Positions 24,212 through 32,926 of a DNA stretch of 64,000 nucleotides are shown piece by piece. The notes below the pieces were generated by a model. The model was given only the letters and a program-made list of their open reading frames with translations. It was not told the origin of the DNA and made no database searches. How positions within the stretch are numbered: the first letter of the stretch is position 1; every line of letters starts with the position of its first letter. Made by a program: the position numbers and the translations under genes. This DNA is from Mycolicibacterium canariasense (GTDB lineage: Bacteria > Actinomycetota > Actinomycetes > Mycobacteriales > Mycobacteriaceae): assembly GCF_002101555.1 (NCBI RefSeq), contig NZ_LQOL01000079.1, forward strand, positions 62,001-126,000. The letters are read 5' to 3'.

Positions 24212-25348
24212 CTACAGATCCAGCACCAGCCGTTCGCCGGCCTGCTTGGCCCGGGACACGCACACCAGCATCTGGCCGAGGTCGCGCTGCTCCGCGGTGA
24301 GCAGCCGGTCGCGATGGTCCACCGCGCCGGAGACCACGCGCTGCACGCAGGCGCCGCAATACCCTTGCTGGCACGAATAGGCCACGGTGGGAACGGTATT
24401 GCGCAGCGCGGCCAGGGCGCTCTGCCCCGCTCCCACACCGACCACCGCGCCACTGCGGGCCAGTTCCAGCTCGAACGGCGCACCGTCGACCACCGGCGCC
24501 GCGCCGAACCGCTCGCTGTGCACCTCCACGCCGGAGTTCACCGGAATGGCCCGCAGGACGGTGTCGATCATGGGCGGGGGCCCGCACACGTACACCGCGG
24601 TGCTCGGGTCGAAGTCGTCCAACAACGCCTCCGCGGTGGGCAACCCGTGCACGTCGTCGGTGCGCAGGTGCACCTTGTCGCCGTGGGGCAGCAGCTCGTC
24701 CAGGAAGGCCAGCGCGGCCCGGCTGCGCCCGGCGTAACACAACGTCCACGGCGTCCCCTGGCGTTCGGCCAGCCGCACCATCGGCAGGATCGGGGTGATG
24801 CCGATCCCGCCGGCGATGAACCGCAACCGCGTCGTGCGCGATGCCGATCCGGGCACCGGCATCATGAACGCATTGCGTGGATCGCTCACCTCGATATGCG
24901 CGCCGACCGGCAGGCCGTGCACCTCGATCGAGCCGCCGTCGCCTGCCGCGCTGTGCCGCACCGCAATTCGGTATTCGCCGCGCTTACGTGGATCACCGCA
25001 CAACGAATACTGCCGGGTGCGGCCGGACGGGAGATGCACATCGATGTGGGCGCCCGGATTCCAGCGCGGCAACGGGTGCTCATCGAGCGGTGTCAGGGTC
25101 AGCGCGACCACCTGACCGTCGGCCGCGACGGTCCGCCGGTCGGCGATCCGCATCGTCGTGCGGTTCGTCGCGGCCGGCAGTTCCGGCAGTTCGGCATCGC
25201 CGCCGAGGCGGGTCACCACCGACAGGAAATGCGGCACCGCGGCACCCGCGACACGGATCAGCAGATCGGGAGCCTTGCCGCGATACAGCCCCGGCGGCGG
25301 ATCGCCGACGTAAGGCTTGAGCAGTGCGCGCAGCGACAAGCGGGTCAT
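24212..25348 (-). CDS. Flavin/2Fe-2S oxidoreductase (ferredoxin reductase-type)
   Basis: A 378-residue electron-transfer protein. An N-terminal extension of about 65 residues is followed by an FAD/FMN domain with RQYSLCGDP, an NAD(P) domain with FIAGGIGITPILPM and YVCGPPPM, and a C-terminal plant-type 2Fe-2S domain with CQQGYCGACV plus a later Cys in MLVCVSRA. It passes electrons from NAD(P)H to an oxygenase. ATG 25348 overlaps the stop of the upstream diiron-like gene (ATGA), so that protein is the likely partner. Confidence 0.9.
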   Translation of the reverse strand: MTRLSLRALLKPYVGDPPPGLYRGKAPDLLIRVAGAAVPHFLSVVTRLGGDAELPELPAATNRTTMRIADRRTVAADGQVVALTLTPLDEHPLPRWNPGAHIDVHLPSGRTRQYSLCGDPRKRGEYRIAVRHSAAGDGGSIEVHGLPVGAHIEVSDPRNAFMMPVPGSASRTTRLRFIAGGIGITPILPMVRLAERQGTPWTLCYAGRSRAALAFLDELLPHGDKVHLRTDDVHGLPTAEALLDDFDPSTAVYVCGPPPMIDTVLRAIPVNSGVEVHSERFGAAPVVDGAPFELELARSGAVVGVGAGQSALAALRNTVPTVAYSCQQGYCGACVQRVVSGAVDHRDRLLTAEQRDLGQMLVCVSRAKQAGERLVLDL

Positions 25349-26256
25349 TCGGCCATGGCGCGGGCGGCGGGGGAGGCGGACAGGTAGGCGACCGCCTGCG
25401 CGGTGCTGCCCTCGTCGACCGGCGAGTAGTCCCGGCGCAGTAATTTGAGCCCCGACCGGACCAGGAAGCCCGCCGTGGGGATGGACCCACGCTTGCCGGC
25501 GGCCCGCAGCTTCCAGGCCAGCCGCAGATAACCGAGGTTGGGCAGGGACGGATCCTCGTGCACCAGGAACTTGATCCCGCGCAGGCTCAGTCCGAAGAAC
25601 GCGGCGCTGACCATGATGCCCGCCGCCGCCTGGGCGAAGTAGTCCATGCCGAAGTACTTGGCGACGTTGTAGGACACGTGCCGGTGTTCCACCTCTTCGG
25701 CGCCGTGCCAGCGCAGCAGGTCGGCCATGATCGGATCCACCCCGAGGCTGTCCCACGAGTTGTTCAGCGACCAGTGCCCGAGCACGCCGGTGAAGTGTTC
25801 GGCGGCGTTGAGCGCGTGGGTTCCCGAGGCCAGCGCCTTGCGCCGGCCCGAACCGGTGATCCGTTCCATCCGCTTGTCGTACTGACCGGCCACCCATTCC
25901 AGCTGCTCCAGGAACGGCGTCGGGTCGATGCCGTGCCGGCGCACAAACTGCGCCAGCACGTCGTCGTGGGTGCGGGCGTGGATCGCCTCCTGGCCGATGA
26001 AGCCGATGATCTGCTCGCGCAGTCGCTCGTCGCGCACGTACTCCAGCGCGTCGGTCAGCAGCTTGGCGAACCACCGCTCGGCCACCGGCAGGAACAGATT
26101 CAGCGTGGTGGCGGCGTGCGAACCGTACGGGTCACCACTCATCCAGTGCAGGGGCGTGTTCTGCCAGTCGAACCTGGCGTCCCGGGGCCGTAGCGCCACC
26201 TCCTCGGGGGCGAATTCGTCTATCGGGCTCATGCTGAGAAGCCGCTGCTGAGTCAC
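25345..26256 (-). CDS. Predicted metal-dependent hydrolase family (PF10118-like), possibly a diiron oxygenase
   Basis: A 303-residue protein of the family usually labelled predicted metal-dependent hydrolase. The metal-ligand pattern looks like a ferritin-type diiron site: GQEAIHARTH, ALNAAEHFTG and HGAEEVEHRHV give repeated Glu/His pairs on helices. The GTG start at 26256 has a strong AAGGAGG six bases upstream; ATG 26232 is an alternative. Tight coupling to a flavin/2Fe-2S reductase supports an oxygenase or desaturase role rather than hydrolysis. That is inference. Confidence 0.75.
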   Translation of the reverse strand: MTQQRLLSMSPIDEFAPEEVALRPRDARFDWQNTPLHWMSGDPYGSHAATTLNLFLPVAERWFAKLLTDALEYVRDERLREQIIGFIGQEAIHARTHDDVLAQFVRRHGIDPTPFLEQLEWVAGQYDKRMERITGSGRRKALASGTHALNAAEHFTGVLGHWSLNNSWDSLGVDPIMADLLRWHGAEEVEHRHVSYNVAKYFGMDYFAQAAAGIMVSAAFFGLSLRGIKFLVHEDPSLPNLGYLRLAWKLRAAGKRGSIPTAGFLVRSGLKLLRRDYSPVDEGSTAQAVAYLSASPAARAMAE

Positions 26257-26523
26257 GACTGACCTCCTTGGGGGGTGACTGTGGCACACGGTTTCCGCAG
26301 TCGAGGGCGTTTGAACATTCCGCTGGCTATTCGGTGCGCCTCGGGGCCCGGATGGGTCGTACTGAGGATCGCCGGGTCGTCGGCAGCCCTGCTCGGGGAC
26401 GCCAAGTGTCGGGTGGCCAGACGGGTCAACTACCCTGTTCGCGAAGCGCGCGGGCCACCGGAGACGACCTGTTTCGTCCTGGCATGCCGTGCTGCCACCG
26501 AAGACGCAAACAGGAGTAACGCA

Positions 26524-28011
26524 GTGAAAAGCACGGTCGAGAAGCTGAGCCCCACCCGGGTTCGGATCAACGTCGAGGTTCCCTTCGCCGAGCTGGAGCC
26601 GGACTTCGACCGGGCCTTCAAGCAGCTGGCCCAGCAGATCCGGCTGCCCGGGTTCCGGCCCGGCAAGGCGCCGCGCAAGCTCCTGGAGGCTCGCATCGGC
26701 CGTGGCGCGGTGCTGGAACAGGTGGTCAACGATGCGCTGCCGAGCCGTTACAGCGAGGCGGTGACCACCGCCGAGGTGCAGCCCCTCGGGCAGCCCGAGA
26801 TCGAGGTCACCAAGCTCGAGGACAACGCCGAGCTGGTGTTCACCGCCGAGGTGGACGTCCGTCCGGAGATCGAGCTGCCCGACCTCGGGGCGCTCACGTT
26901 CACCGTCGACCCGATCGAGGTCGGTGACGACGAGGTCGACACCGAACTGCAGAACCTGCGGGCCCGCTTCGGCACCCTGACCGGTGTCGACCGCCCGGCC
27001 GCCGAGGGGGACTTCGTCTCCATCGACCTGTCGGCCACCGTCGACGGCGAGGACGTGCCCGAGGCCAAGACCGAAGGGCTGTCCCACGAGGTCGGCTCGG
27101 GCCAGCTCATCGAGGGCCTGGACGAGGCGATCATCGGTCTCAAAGCCGACGAGAGCAAGGTCTTCACCACCACCCTGGTCGCCGGCCCGCACGCCGGTCA
27201 GGAGGCCGAGGTGACGGTCAAGGTGAACTCGGTCAAGCAGCGCGAACTGCCCGAGGCCGATGATGAATTCGCCCAGCTGGCAAGCGAATTCGACACCATC
27301 GACGAGCTCAAGGAGAACCTCGTCGAGCAGGTCCGCCGGGCCAAGCGCATCCAGCAGGCCGAGCAGATCCGCGACAAGGCGCTGGAGACCCTGCTCGCCG
27401 AGGTCGAGGTGCCGCTGCCCGAGGCGATCGTGCAGGCCCAGGTCGACGACACCCTGCACAACGCCATCCACGGACTGGACCACGACGAGAGCAAGTTCGA
27501 GGAGTCGCTGACCGAACAGGGAAGCAGCCGCGAGGAATTCGACGCGGACAACCGCAGCAACGCCGAGAAGGCCGTCAAGACGCAGCTACTCATGGACGCC
27601 ATCGCCGACAAGCTCGACATCCAGGTCGGCCAGGCCGACCTGACCGAGCGGCTGGTGCTGATGTCGCGCCAGTACGGATTGGAGCCGCAGCAGCTACTGG
27701 GCTTCCTGCAGCAGAACAACCAGCTGCCGGCCATGTTCGCCGACGTGCGCCGCGGCCTGACCATCGCCGCGGTGGTGCACGGTGCCACCGTCACCGACAC
27801 CGATGGAAACGTCGTCGACACCGCGGAGTTCTTCGGACCGTCCGGCGGTGCCGAGGTTGCCGACGCCGAGGTCGAGGGTGACGACGAGCCGGCCGTCGAG
27901 GAGGCCGACGAAGCCGAGAAGGCCGCGAAGGCAGAGAAGAAGGCGGCCAAGAAGGCCAAGAAGAAGGCTGAGGCCAAGGATGACGACAAGGGCGACGACG
28001 CCGACGCGTGA
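26524..28011 (+). CDS. tig: Trigger factor (ribosome-associated chaperone and PPIase)
   Basis: A 495-residue protein with the trigger factor layout. The N-terminal ribosome-binding domain contains the signature GFRPGKAPRKLLE, a central FKBP-type peptidyl-prolyl isomerase domain spans about residues 160-245, and a helical C-terminal chaperone domain follows. After residue 440 there is a charged extension very rich in Lys, Ala, Glu and Asp, typical of mycobacteria. GTG 26524 is preceded by AGGAG at proper spacing; the frame is open upstream but lacks family similarity. clpP1 follows, the common tig-clpP order. Confidence 0.96.
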   Translation: MKSTVEKLSPTRVRINVEVPFAELEPDFDRAFKQLAQQIRLPGFRPGKAPRKLLEARIGRGAVLEQVVNDALPSRYSEAVTTAEVQPLGQPEIEVTKLEDNAELVFTAEVDVRPEIELPDLGALTFTVDPIEVGDDEVDTELQNLRARFGTLTGVDRPAAEGDFVSIDLSATVDGEDVPEAKTEGLSHEVGSGQLIEGLDEAIIGLKADESKVFTTTLVAGPHAGQEAEVTVKVNSVKQRELPEADDEFAQLASEFDTIDELKENLVEQVRRAKRIQQAEQIRDKALETLLAEVEVPLPEAIVQAQVDDTLHNAIHGLDHDESKFEESLTEQGSSREEFDADNRSNAEKAVKTQLLMDAIADKLDIQVGQADLTERLVLMSRQYGLEPQQLLGFLQQNNQLPAMFADVRRGLTIAAVVHGATVTDTDGNVVDTAEFFGPSGGAEVADAEVEGDDEPAVEEADEAEKAAKAEKKAAKKAKKKAEAKDDDKGDDADA

Positions 28012-28019
28012 CGCTGTGA

Positions 28020-28052
28020 GCGAACGCGCGCCCTCTCGGGCGTGCGCTTCGC
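28020..28052 (+). terminator. Hairpin between tig and clpP1
   Basis: GCGAACGCGCGCCC and GGGCGTGCGCTTCGC form an imperfect stem around TCTC, starting eight bases after the tig stop codon. It probably ends or attenuates the tig transcript before the clpP1 promoter. There is no U tract. Confidence 0.5.
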
Positions 28053-28111
28053 CACGCGTTGGTTAATGTCGGTGAACGAGTACGACAACTCGAGAAAGCA
28101 GGTATCCAGCC

Positions 28112-28720
28112 GTGACTGACATGCGTTCTGGCGCGTCGGGGCTCAACCTCATCGACTCGGTGTATGAGCGGTTGCTCGCCGAGCGCATCATCTTCCTGGG
28201 CACCCAGGTCGATGACGACATCGCCAACCGGCTGTGCGCGCAGATTCTGCTGCTGGCCGCCGAGGACCCCACCAAGGACATCCACCTCTACATCAACTCG
28301 CCGGGTGGATCGGTGACCGCGGGGATGGCCATCTACGACACCATGGTGCTGGCGCCGTGCGATGTGGCGACCTATGCCATGGGCCTGGCCGCATCGATGG
28401 GCGAGTTCCTGCTCGCCGCCGGCACCAAGGGCAAGCGGTACGCCCTACCGCACGCGCGGATCATGATGCACCAGCCGTCCGCCGGCATCGGCGGTAGCGC
28501 GGCCGACATCGCGATCCAGGCCGAGCAGTTCGCGTTGACGAAGAAGGAGATGAACCGGCTCAACGCCGAGTTCACCGGCCAGACGCTGGAGCGGGTGGAA
28601 GCTGACGCCGACCGCGACCGCTGGTTCACCGCCAAGGAGGCCCTGGAGTACGGCTTCGTCGACCACATCATCACCAGCGTCAGCGTCAACGGCGACGGAC
28701 CAGGAGCAGGTATCAAATGA
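28112..28720 (+). CDS. clpP1: ATP-dependent Clp protease proteolytic subunit 1
   Basis: A 202-residue serine protease subunit that forms the mixed ClpP1P2 tetradecamer working with ClpX or ClpC1. The catalytic residues are Ser95 in GLAASMGEF, His120 in IMMHQPS, and an Asp near residue 165 in the VEADADRDRW segment. The start is GTG 28112, with an in-frame ATG at 28121 as alternative. Its TGA stop overlaps the clpP2 ATG (ATGA), giving coupled synthesis of the two subunits. Confidence 0.96.
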   Translation: MTDMRSGASGLNLIDSVYERLLAERIIFLGTQVDDDIANRLCAQILLLAAEDPTKDIHLYINSPGGSVTAGMAIYDTMVLAPCDVATYAMGLAASMGEFLLAAGTKGKRYALPHARIMMHQPSAGIGGSAADIAIQAEQFALTKKEMNRLNAEFTGQTLERVEADADRDRWFTAKEALEYGFVDHIITSVSVNGDGPGAGIK

Positions 28721-29343
28721 ACCCGATGCAATCGCGCTACATCCTGCCGTCGTTCATCGAGCACAGCAGCTTCGGCGTCAAAGAGTCCAACCCGTACAAC
28801 AAGCTGTTCGAGGAACGCATCATCTTCCTCGGCGTGCAGGTCGACGACGCCTCGGCCAACGACATCATGGCCCAGTTGCTGGTGCTCGAGTCTCTGGATC
28901 CCGATCGCGACATCACCATGTACATCAACTCGCCCGGTGGCTCGTTCACCTCGCTGATGGCGATCTACGACACCATGCAGTACGTCCGCGCCGACATCCA
29001 GACCGTCTGCCTCGGGCAGGCCGCGTCGGCCGCGGCGGTACTGCTGGCCGCCGGCACCCCGGGCAAGCGGCTCGCGCTGCCCAACGCCCGCGTGCTCATC
29101 CACCAGCCCGCCGTCGGCGGGGCGATCCAGGGGCAGGTCTCCGATCTGGAGATCCAGGCCGCCGAGATCGAGCGCATGCGCAGCCTGATGGACAGCACGC
29201 TGGCCCGGCACACCGGCAAGGATCCGGCCGTCATCCGCAAGGACACCGACCGCGACAAGATCCTCACCGCCGAGGAAGCCAAGGAGTACGGCATCATCGA
29301 CACCGTGCTGGCCTACCGGAAGCTGTCGGCGCAGAACGCCTAG
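28717..29343 (+). CDS. clpP2: ATP-dependent Clp protease proteolytic subunit 2
   Basis: A 208-residue partner of ClpP1. The catalytic Ser104 lies in LGQAASAAAVLL and the His near 129 in VLIHQPAVGG, with the usual NSPGGSFTS strand-turn. The N-terminal stretch before FGVKESNPYNKLFEERIIFLG resembles the processed propeptide of mycobacterial ClpP2. It is translationally coupled to clpP1 and followed by a bidirectional hairpin. Confidence 0.96.
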   Translation: MNPMQSRYILPSFIEHSSFGVKESNPYNKLFEERIIFLGVQVDDASANDIMAQLLVLESLDPDRDITMYINSPGGSFTSLMAIYDTMQYVRADIQTVCLGQAASAAAVLLAAGTPGKRLALPNARVLIHQPAVGGAIQGQVSDLEIQAAEIERMRSLMDSTLARHTGKDPAVIRKDTDRDKILTAEEAKEYGIIDTVLAYRKLSAQNA

Positions 29344-29350
29344 CTCACGA

Positions 29351-29407
29351 CGAGATTGCCGTTACGGCGCGATTGTTCGAGACGAACGCGCCGCAGCGGC
29401 AATTTCG
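29351..29407. terminator. Bidirectional hairpin after clpP2
   Basis: The arm 29351-29379 and the arm 29383-29407 are largely complementary (CGA-ATTGCCG-CGGCGCG-TTCG shared blocks), with a GA loop and a four-base bulge. It lies between clpP2 and a convergent gene that stops at 29412. Confidence 0.62.
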
Positions 29408-29411
29408 CGTT

Positions 29412-30449
29412 TCAGCCCGCTGCCGGATCCGGCGACGAGCCGTCATCGGCAGGCGCTGGTGCCGGCGCGTCCGATGCGGCGACTTCGCTCTTCTTGGGGC
29501 GCTTCTTGGGTCCGGCGTCGGATTCCGACTCGTGCCGGGCCGGCCGTTCCGGGTTACCCAACGACGGCCGGACCTTGGGCCGAGTCTTGACCGGCTCGGC
29601 CGGCTTCGGTTCATCCGAGGGCGTCGCGTCATCCGGTTCGGCGTCCGTCGCCGTGGACTTCGGCACGGTGGGCGGCGGTGTCCCCGACAGGACCGCGTCG
29701 TCCCCCGTTGCGTCGGTGTCGACGGGCGTGACGGTGCCGGCGGTGTCGACGGGCGTGACGGTGCCCGCGGTGTCCGGTTCGGCCTTGTGGCGTCGAGGTG
29801 CGATGTCGGCGTCCGCGGCGGTGACTGTGCCGGGCAGGTCCGTGCGGACGCCGATTGCGGTCGGTAACGGCGGTGCGGGCGCGGCGCTGGCGGCGGTGAC
29901 CGCGAGCGGTGCGGGCAGCCGGAAGACCTGGCCCAGGACGGCGCCGATGGAGGCCACGACACCGCTCACGGCATTTTCGATCCCGACGATCACCGAGTAG
30001 ATGGTTCCCACCGCCAGCCCGGCCAGGATGCCGCCGAACAACACGGCGGGGCCGACGATCGGAGCCAGCACGGGATTGTTCATCGCGGGTGCCACGAGCG
30101 TCAGCACACCTTGGACGACGGCGTTCACAATCTGGGTGAAGGCATAGGAGACCGGACCCGCCGCGGCGGTAGCGAGCGGTATTGCCGTCGCGATCGCCTT
30201 GGTGGTGGTATTGGATTTCGGTGTCTGGAGATCGTCGGCCACCAGGGGATCGACGAGTGCGGCGAATGTACTCACTCGGTCGACGAGTTCGGGCACCGTG
30301 GTCGGGAATGGTTGGTGCAGGGCAGCCAACGCAACCGCGGGCGGCGCCGAGCGGGGTGGGCTGGGCACATCCGTCGCCAGCACCATGCTGGCGGCGAGCA
30401 CGCACGTGCAGGCGGTGGCGCCGCCGGCACCGGCAAGGGGTCTTCTCAT
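29412..30449 (-). CDS. Exported or membrane protein with Pro/Asp-rich repeat tail, unknown function
   Basis: A 345-residue protein starting at ATG 30449 with a signal-type N-terminus (Arg pair, then a hydrophobic stretch ending in an Ala-rich site near residue 30). A hydrophobic central part (about residues 90-180, with several Gly/Ala/Val-rich segments) suggests membrane association. The C-terminal third is low complexity, rich in Pro, Asp, Thr and Lys, and includes an exact repeat of TAGTVTPVD encoded by a duplicated 24-base unit around 29716-29775. It resembles mycobacterial PE/PPE-neighbour-type exported proteins in composition only. The function is unknown. Confidence 0.68.
   Translation of the reverse strand: MRRPLAGAGGATACTCVLAASMVLATDVPSPPRSAPPAVALAALHQPFPTTVPELVDRVSTFAALVDPLVADDLQTPKSNTTTKAIATAIPLATAAAGPVSYAFTQIVNAVVQGVLTLVAPAMNNPVLAPIVGPAVLFGGILAGLAVGTIYSVIVGIENAVSGVVASIGAVLGQVFRLPAPLAVTAASAAPAPPLPTAIGVRTDLPGTVTAADADIAPRRHKAEPDTAGTVTPVDTAGTVTPVDTDATGDDAVLSGTPPPTVPKSTATDAEPDDATPSDEPKPAEPVKTRPKVRPSLGNPERPARHESESDAGPKKRPKKSEVAASDAPAPAPADDGSSPDPAAG
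29716..29775. repeat. 24-base in-frame tandem repeat
   Basis: The unit GTGTCGACGGGCGTGACGGT followed by GCC/GCGG occurs twice head to tail inside the gene at 29412-30449. It encodes two copies of an eight-residue unit in the disordered tail and is a candidate for length variation between strains. Confidence 0.7.
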
Positions 30450-30549
30450 CGTCGTTCCTTCCCTGTGGCCATGCTGTGTGTCCGAAATTGTCGGCCACGT
30501 CGATTTCTCTGGCCTGAGTAGAACGACACCTGTTTCGAGCGACCGCCCC

Positions 30550-30921
30550 TCAGTAACTGAAGGTGGTGGCGCCGTCGCCGATCCATTCCCACAGCTGCAC
30601 GGTGCCGCCCGCTTCGGCCCCGGCGATGAAGTTGCTCGCGTCCAGGTGCTTGGACTGGATACAGATGGGGCAGACCAGGTAGCGCCCGCCGGCCTTGCGA
30701 TAGCGCTCCAGCAGGTCCGGCAGCGGCGGGCAGCCATCACAGGCGGTGCCCACGGCGACCCCGGGGACGACCAGGCGCACGGCCTCCTTGGTCAGGAACA
30801 TCATGGTCGGGCGGCCCGATTCGGCGGCACCGACGGCGACCAGGAAGGCCACCGTCACCCGCTCCGCGTCCTCCAGGCCGGTGGTGAGGCTGATGGCGGC
30901 TTTGTTCGTGGTGTTTGTCAT
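30550..30921 (-). CDS. DsrE family protein
   Basis: A 123-residue protein of the DsrE/DsrF-like fold, which includes sulfur-relay proteins. It begins TTNKAAISLTTGLEDAERVTVAFLVAVGAAESG and has three or four Cys (CDGCPPLPD and LVCPICIQSKH), the usual arrangement in this subfamily. The ATG at 30921 is chosen because the upstream extension overlaps the previous gene's spacer without a ribosome site. It lies 51 bases downstream of the HD-GYP/LuxR gene on the same strand. The target is unknown. Confidence 0.75.
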   Translation of the reverse strand: MTNTTNKAAISLTTGLEDAERVTVAFLVAVGAAESGRPTMMFLTKEAVRLVVPGVAVGTACDGCPPLPDLLERYRKAGGRYLVCPICIQSKHLDASNFIAGAEAGGTVQLWEWIGDGATTFSY

Positions 30922-30972
30922 CACTCGATGGTGGCCCACCCGAGGCCCGCGCACATGGGGCTTTCGCCCCAT

Positions 30973-32526
30973 TCATCCAGGCGTGGCCAGCCCGTGCCGC
31001 AGCGCGTACATGCTGGCGCCGACGCGGTTGGACACCCCGATCTTGGCGTAGGTGCGCTCGACGTGGTTGCGTGCGGTCTTCTCGCTGATCACCAGCGCCT
31101 TGGCGATATCCCTGTTCGATGCGCCGCGGGCGACCAACCCGAGCACGTCCACCTCGCGCGGGGTCAGCCCGTCCGGACGGGCACCGGGCCGTTCGGTGCT
31201 GTGCCCGGCCGCGTGCAGCACCGCCTCCACCGCGACGGTGTCCAGAGTCCCGGAGCGGACCCGTTCGCGCAGTCGATGCGCCGCCGATGCCGCGGTCATC
31301 GCCTCGCGGTAGGGCCGCGGCTCGCAACCCGACCGGTAGGCGACCGCGGCGGCCAGGATGCGGTCGGGCAGGCCCAGTGCGGCGGCCGGCAGGCCCCGCG
31401 GGTAGCCGGAGCCGTCCAGGCACTCGTGATGGTTCCCGGCCAGCTGGGCCACCTGGCTCAGGCCACGCACCTGGCTGAGGATGCGCACCGTCAGGTACGG
31501 ATGCAGCCGGACCCGTTCGAACTCGCCGGCCGTCAGCGGGCCGGCTTTGGACCAGACCTGATTCGAGACACCGATGCGGCCGAGGTCGTGCACGTGCCCG
31601 GCCCGTCGGGTCAGCGCCGCGGCCGCTGCGTCCAGGCCGGTCGCCGCGGCCGCGTCACCGGCCAGCTGCGCCACTTCCCGGGAATGCCCGAGGGTGAACG
31701 GGCACTTCAGGTCGACGAAATCGCCGAGGGCCATCAACAGGGCGTCCAGGCCGGCATCGTCGAGGCGTTCGTGGCGGTCGGGTGCCTGCTGCAGCACGGC
31801 CTGCCAGGCGTCCCCGGTCGCCGGGCCGGCCAGGATGGCCTCGGCGTCCTGGATGAAAACGTCCACCACCGCAGGATCGAACTGCCCACCACGGCGCGCG
31901 GTGGCCATCGCGACCGCGCCGGCGACACCGCCGATCCGGTGGTGCACCTCGGCGAGATCGGCGAGCTGCGCCACCCGCATCTGGATCGGGATGCCGTCCG
32001 CGGACGCACCCGCCGGCATCCCGCCGCCGTCGAACCGCTCGAAGGCGTAGCCCAGCGCGGCCTGTACATCGGGTCCCAGGCCGAGCCGGTCGGCCAGCAG
32101 GGCGGCGGAGGTGCAGTGTGAGTGGATCATCCGGGACAGCTGCCCGCGGGCGTCGACGAAGAGCGCGGTCAGCACGTTCAGCCGGTGCAGCAGCGGTTCA
32201 CCGCGGGCGACGTTGCCGATCAGGAAACGCATCAGTGGCAGCCCGGCGGTGTCCACCAGGTAGCTGTCGTGGCGCACCGCGATGTCGTCGCCGAACCAGC
32301 GCGCGTACTCGTGCGAGTCGGCGTGACATCCGATCCACATGATCAGCGTCGTGTAGTACACGCCGTCGCGTTGGGCGCCGTCGAGCCCCAACCGGTCGGC
32401 CAGTCGGGTCGCGATCAGGGCGGAGCGCAACATGTGTTCGCCGGGCTGCCCGAGTCCCAGGTCGACCGCGACCGACAGGGCGGCGAGCAGCTCGGCGCGG
32501 CTCGGGGACTCGGCCGGCACAGCCAT
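30973..32526 (-). CDS. HD-GYP-like phosphohydrolase fused to LuxR-type DNA-binding domain
   Basis: A 517-residue protein with two HD-related modules and a C-terminal helix-turn-helix. The first module (about residues 25-230) is degenerate, keeping FERFDGGGMP. The second (about 280-420) has GHVHDLGRIGV and NHHECLDGSGYPRG, close to the HD-GYP signature of cyclic-di-GMP phosphodiesterases. The end is a LuxR/FixJ domain (LTPREVDVLGLVARGASNRDIAKAL, then SEKTARNHVERTYAKIGV). It is probably a ligand- or turnover-controlled transcription factor. Whether the HD part is catalytic is unknown. Confidence 0.82.
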   Translation of the reverse strand: MAVPAESPSRAELLAALSVAVDLGLGQPGEHMLRSALIATRLADRLGLDGAQRDGVYYTTLIMWIGCHADSHEYARWFGDDIAVRHDSYLVDTAGLPLMRFLIGNVARGEPLLHRLNVLTALFVDARGQLSRMIHSHCTSAALLADRLGLGPDVQAALGYAFERFDGGGMPAGASADGIPIQMRVAQLADLAEVHHRIGGVAGAVAMATARRGGQFDPAVVDVFIQDAEAILAGPATGDAWQAVLQQAPDRHERLDDAGLDALLMALGDFVDLKCPFTLGHSREVAQLAGDAAAATGLDAAAAALTRRAGHVHDLGRIGVSNQVWSKAGPLTAGEFERVRLHPYLTVRILSQVRGLSQVAQLAGNHHECLDGSGYPRGLPAAALGLPDRILAAAVAYRSGCEPRPYREAMTAASAAHRLRERVRSGTLDTVAVEAVLHAAGHSTERPGARPDGLTPREVDVLGLVARGASNRDIAKALVISEKTARNHVERTYAKIGVSNRVGASMYALRHGLATPG

Positions 32527-32926
32527 GCGCCGATTATGCCGGGCGACGTGTACTCATGGGGCCACCGTGGACTATGGGAAAGCTGCTGCATATGAGGCTT
32601 CGATGGCACCGGGCAGGGCCGTCATCTCAGCCTTTGCCGGTGGTGGCGCACGGTATCGTGGAGCGCGGCGAAGGCACCTTCGAAGACTGCGTTTCCGTTA
32701 CACCGGCGACACGCCAGGGACACAGTCCGCGCGCCGACGGGTGGCGAGCCGCGCGGAGGGATATGTTCTCCTCCACGCGAACAAATACCACCCACGCGAT
32801 TCGGTGTTATCGGTCGCAACGGGATGGAGCGAACGGGTAGCGTCGGGTGAACACCCGGAGTTACCCGACGAACGGTGTGACAAGCGGTGTGACAACCGAC
32901 GGCAACAGGAAGTAGGACGCACCCAG
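32527..32926. other. 400-base spacer upstream of clpX
   Basis: No gene supported; short open frames here lack a ribosome site and family similarity. Close to clpX it contains an inverted repeat CGTCGGGT-N14-ACCCGACG (32841-32848 with 32863-32870), which could form a leader hairpin, and an 11-base direct repeat CGGTGTGACAA (32873-32883 and 32885-32895). These are candidate control elements for clpX. Confidence 0.5.

Noticed and set aside
26257..27483. Upstream extension of the diiron-like gene to 712 codons, running antisense through tig
   Set aside because: Only the part from GTG 26256 resembles the family and has a strong ribosome site; the rest mirrors trigger factor.
29716..29775. The tandem repeat as a CRISPR or regulatory array
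   Set aside because: There are only two units, in frame, within a coding sequence, and without spacers.
32556..32840. A 94-codon gene upstream of clpX
   Set aside because: No ribosome binding site, no recognisable domain, and the Arg/Trp-rich composition is typical of chance frames.
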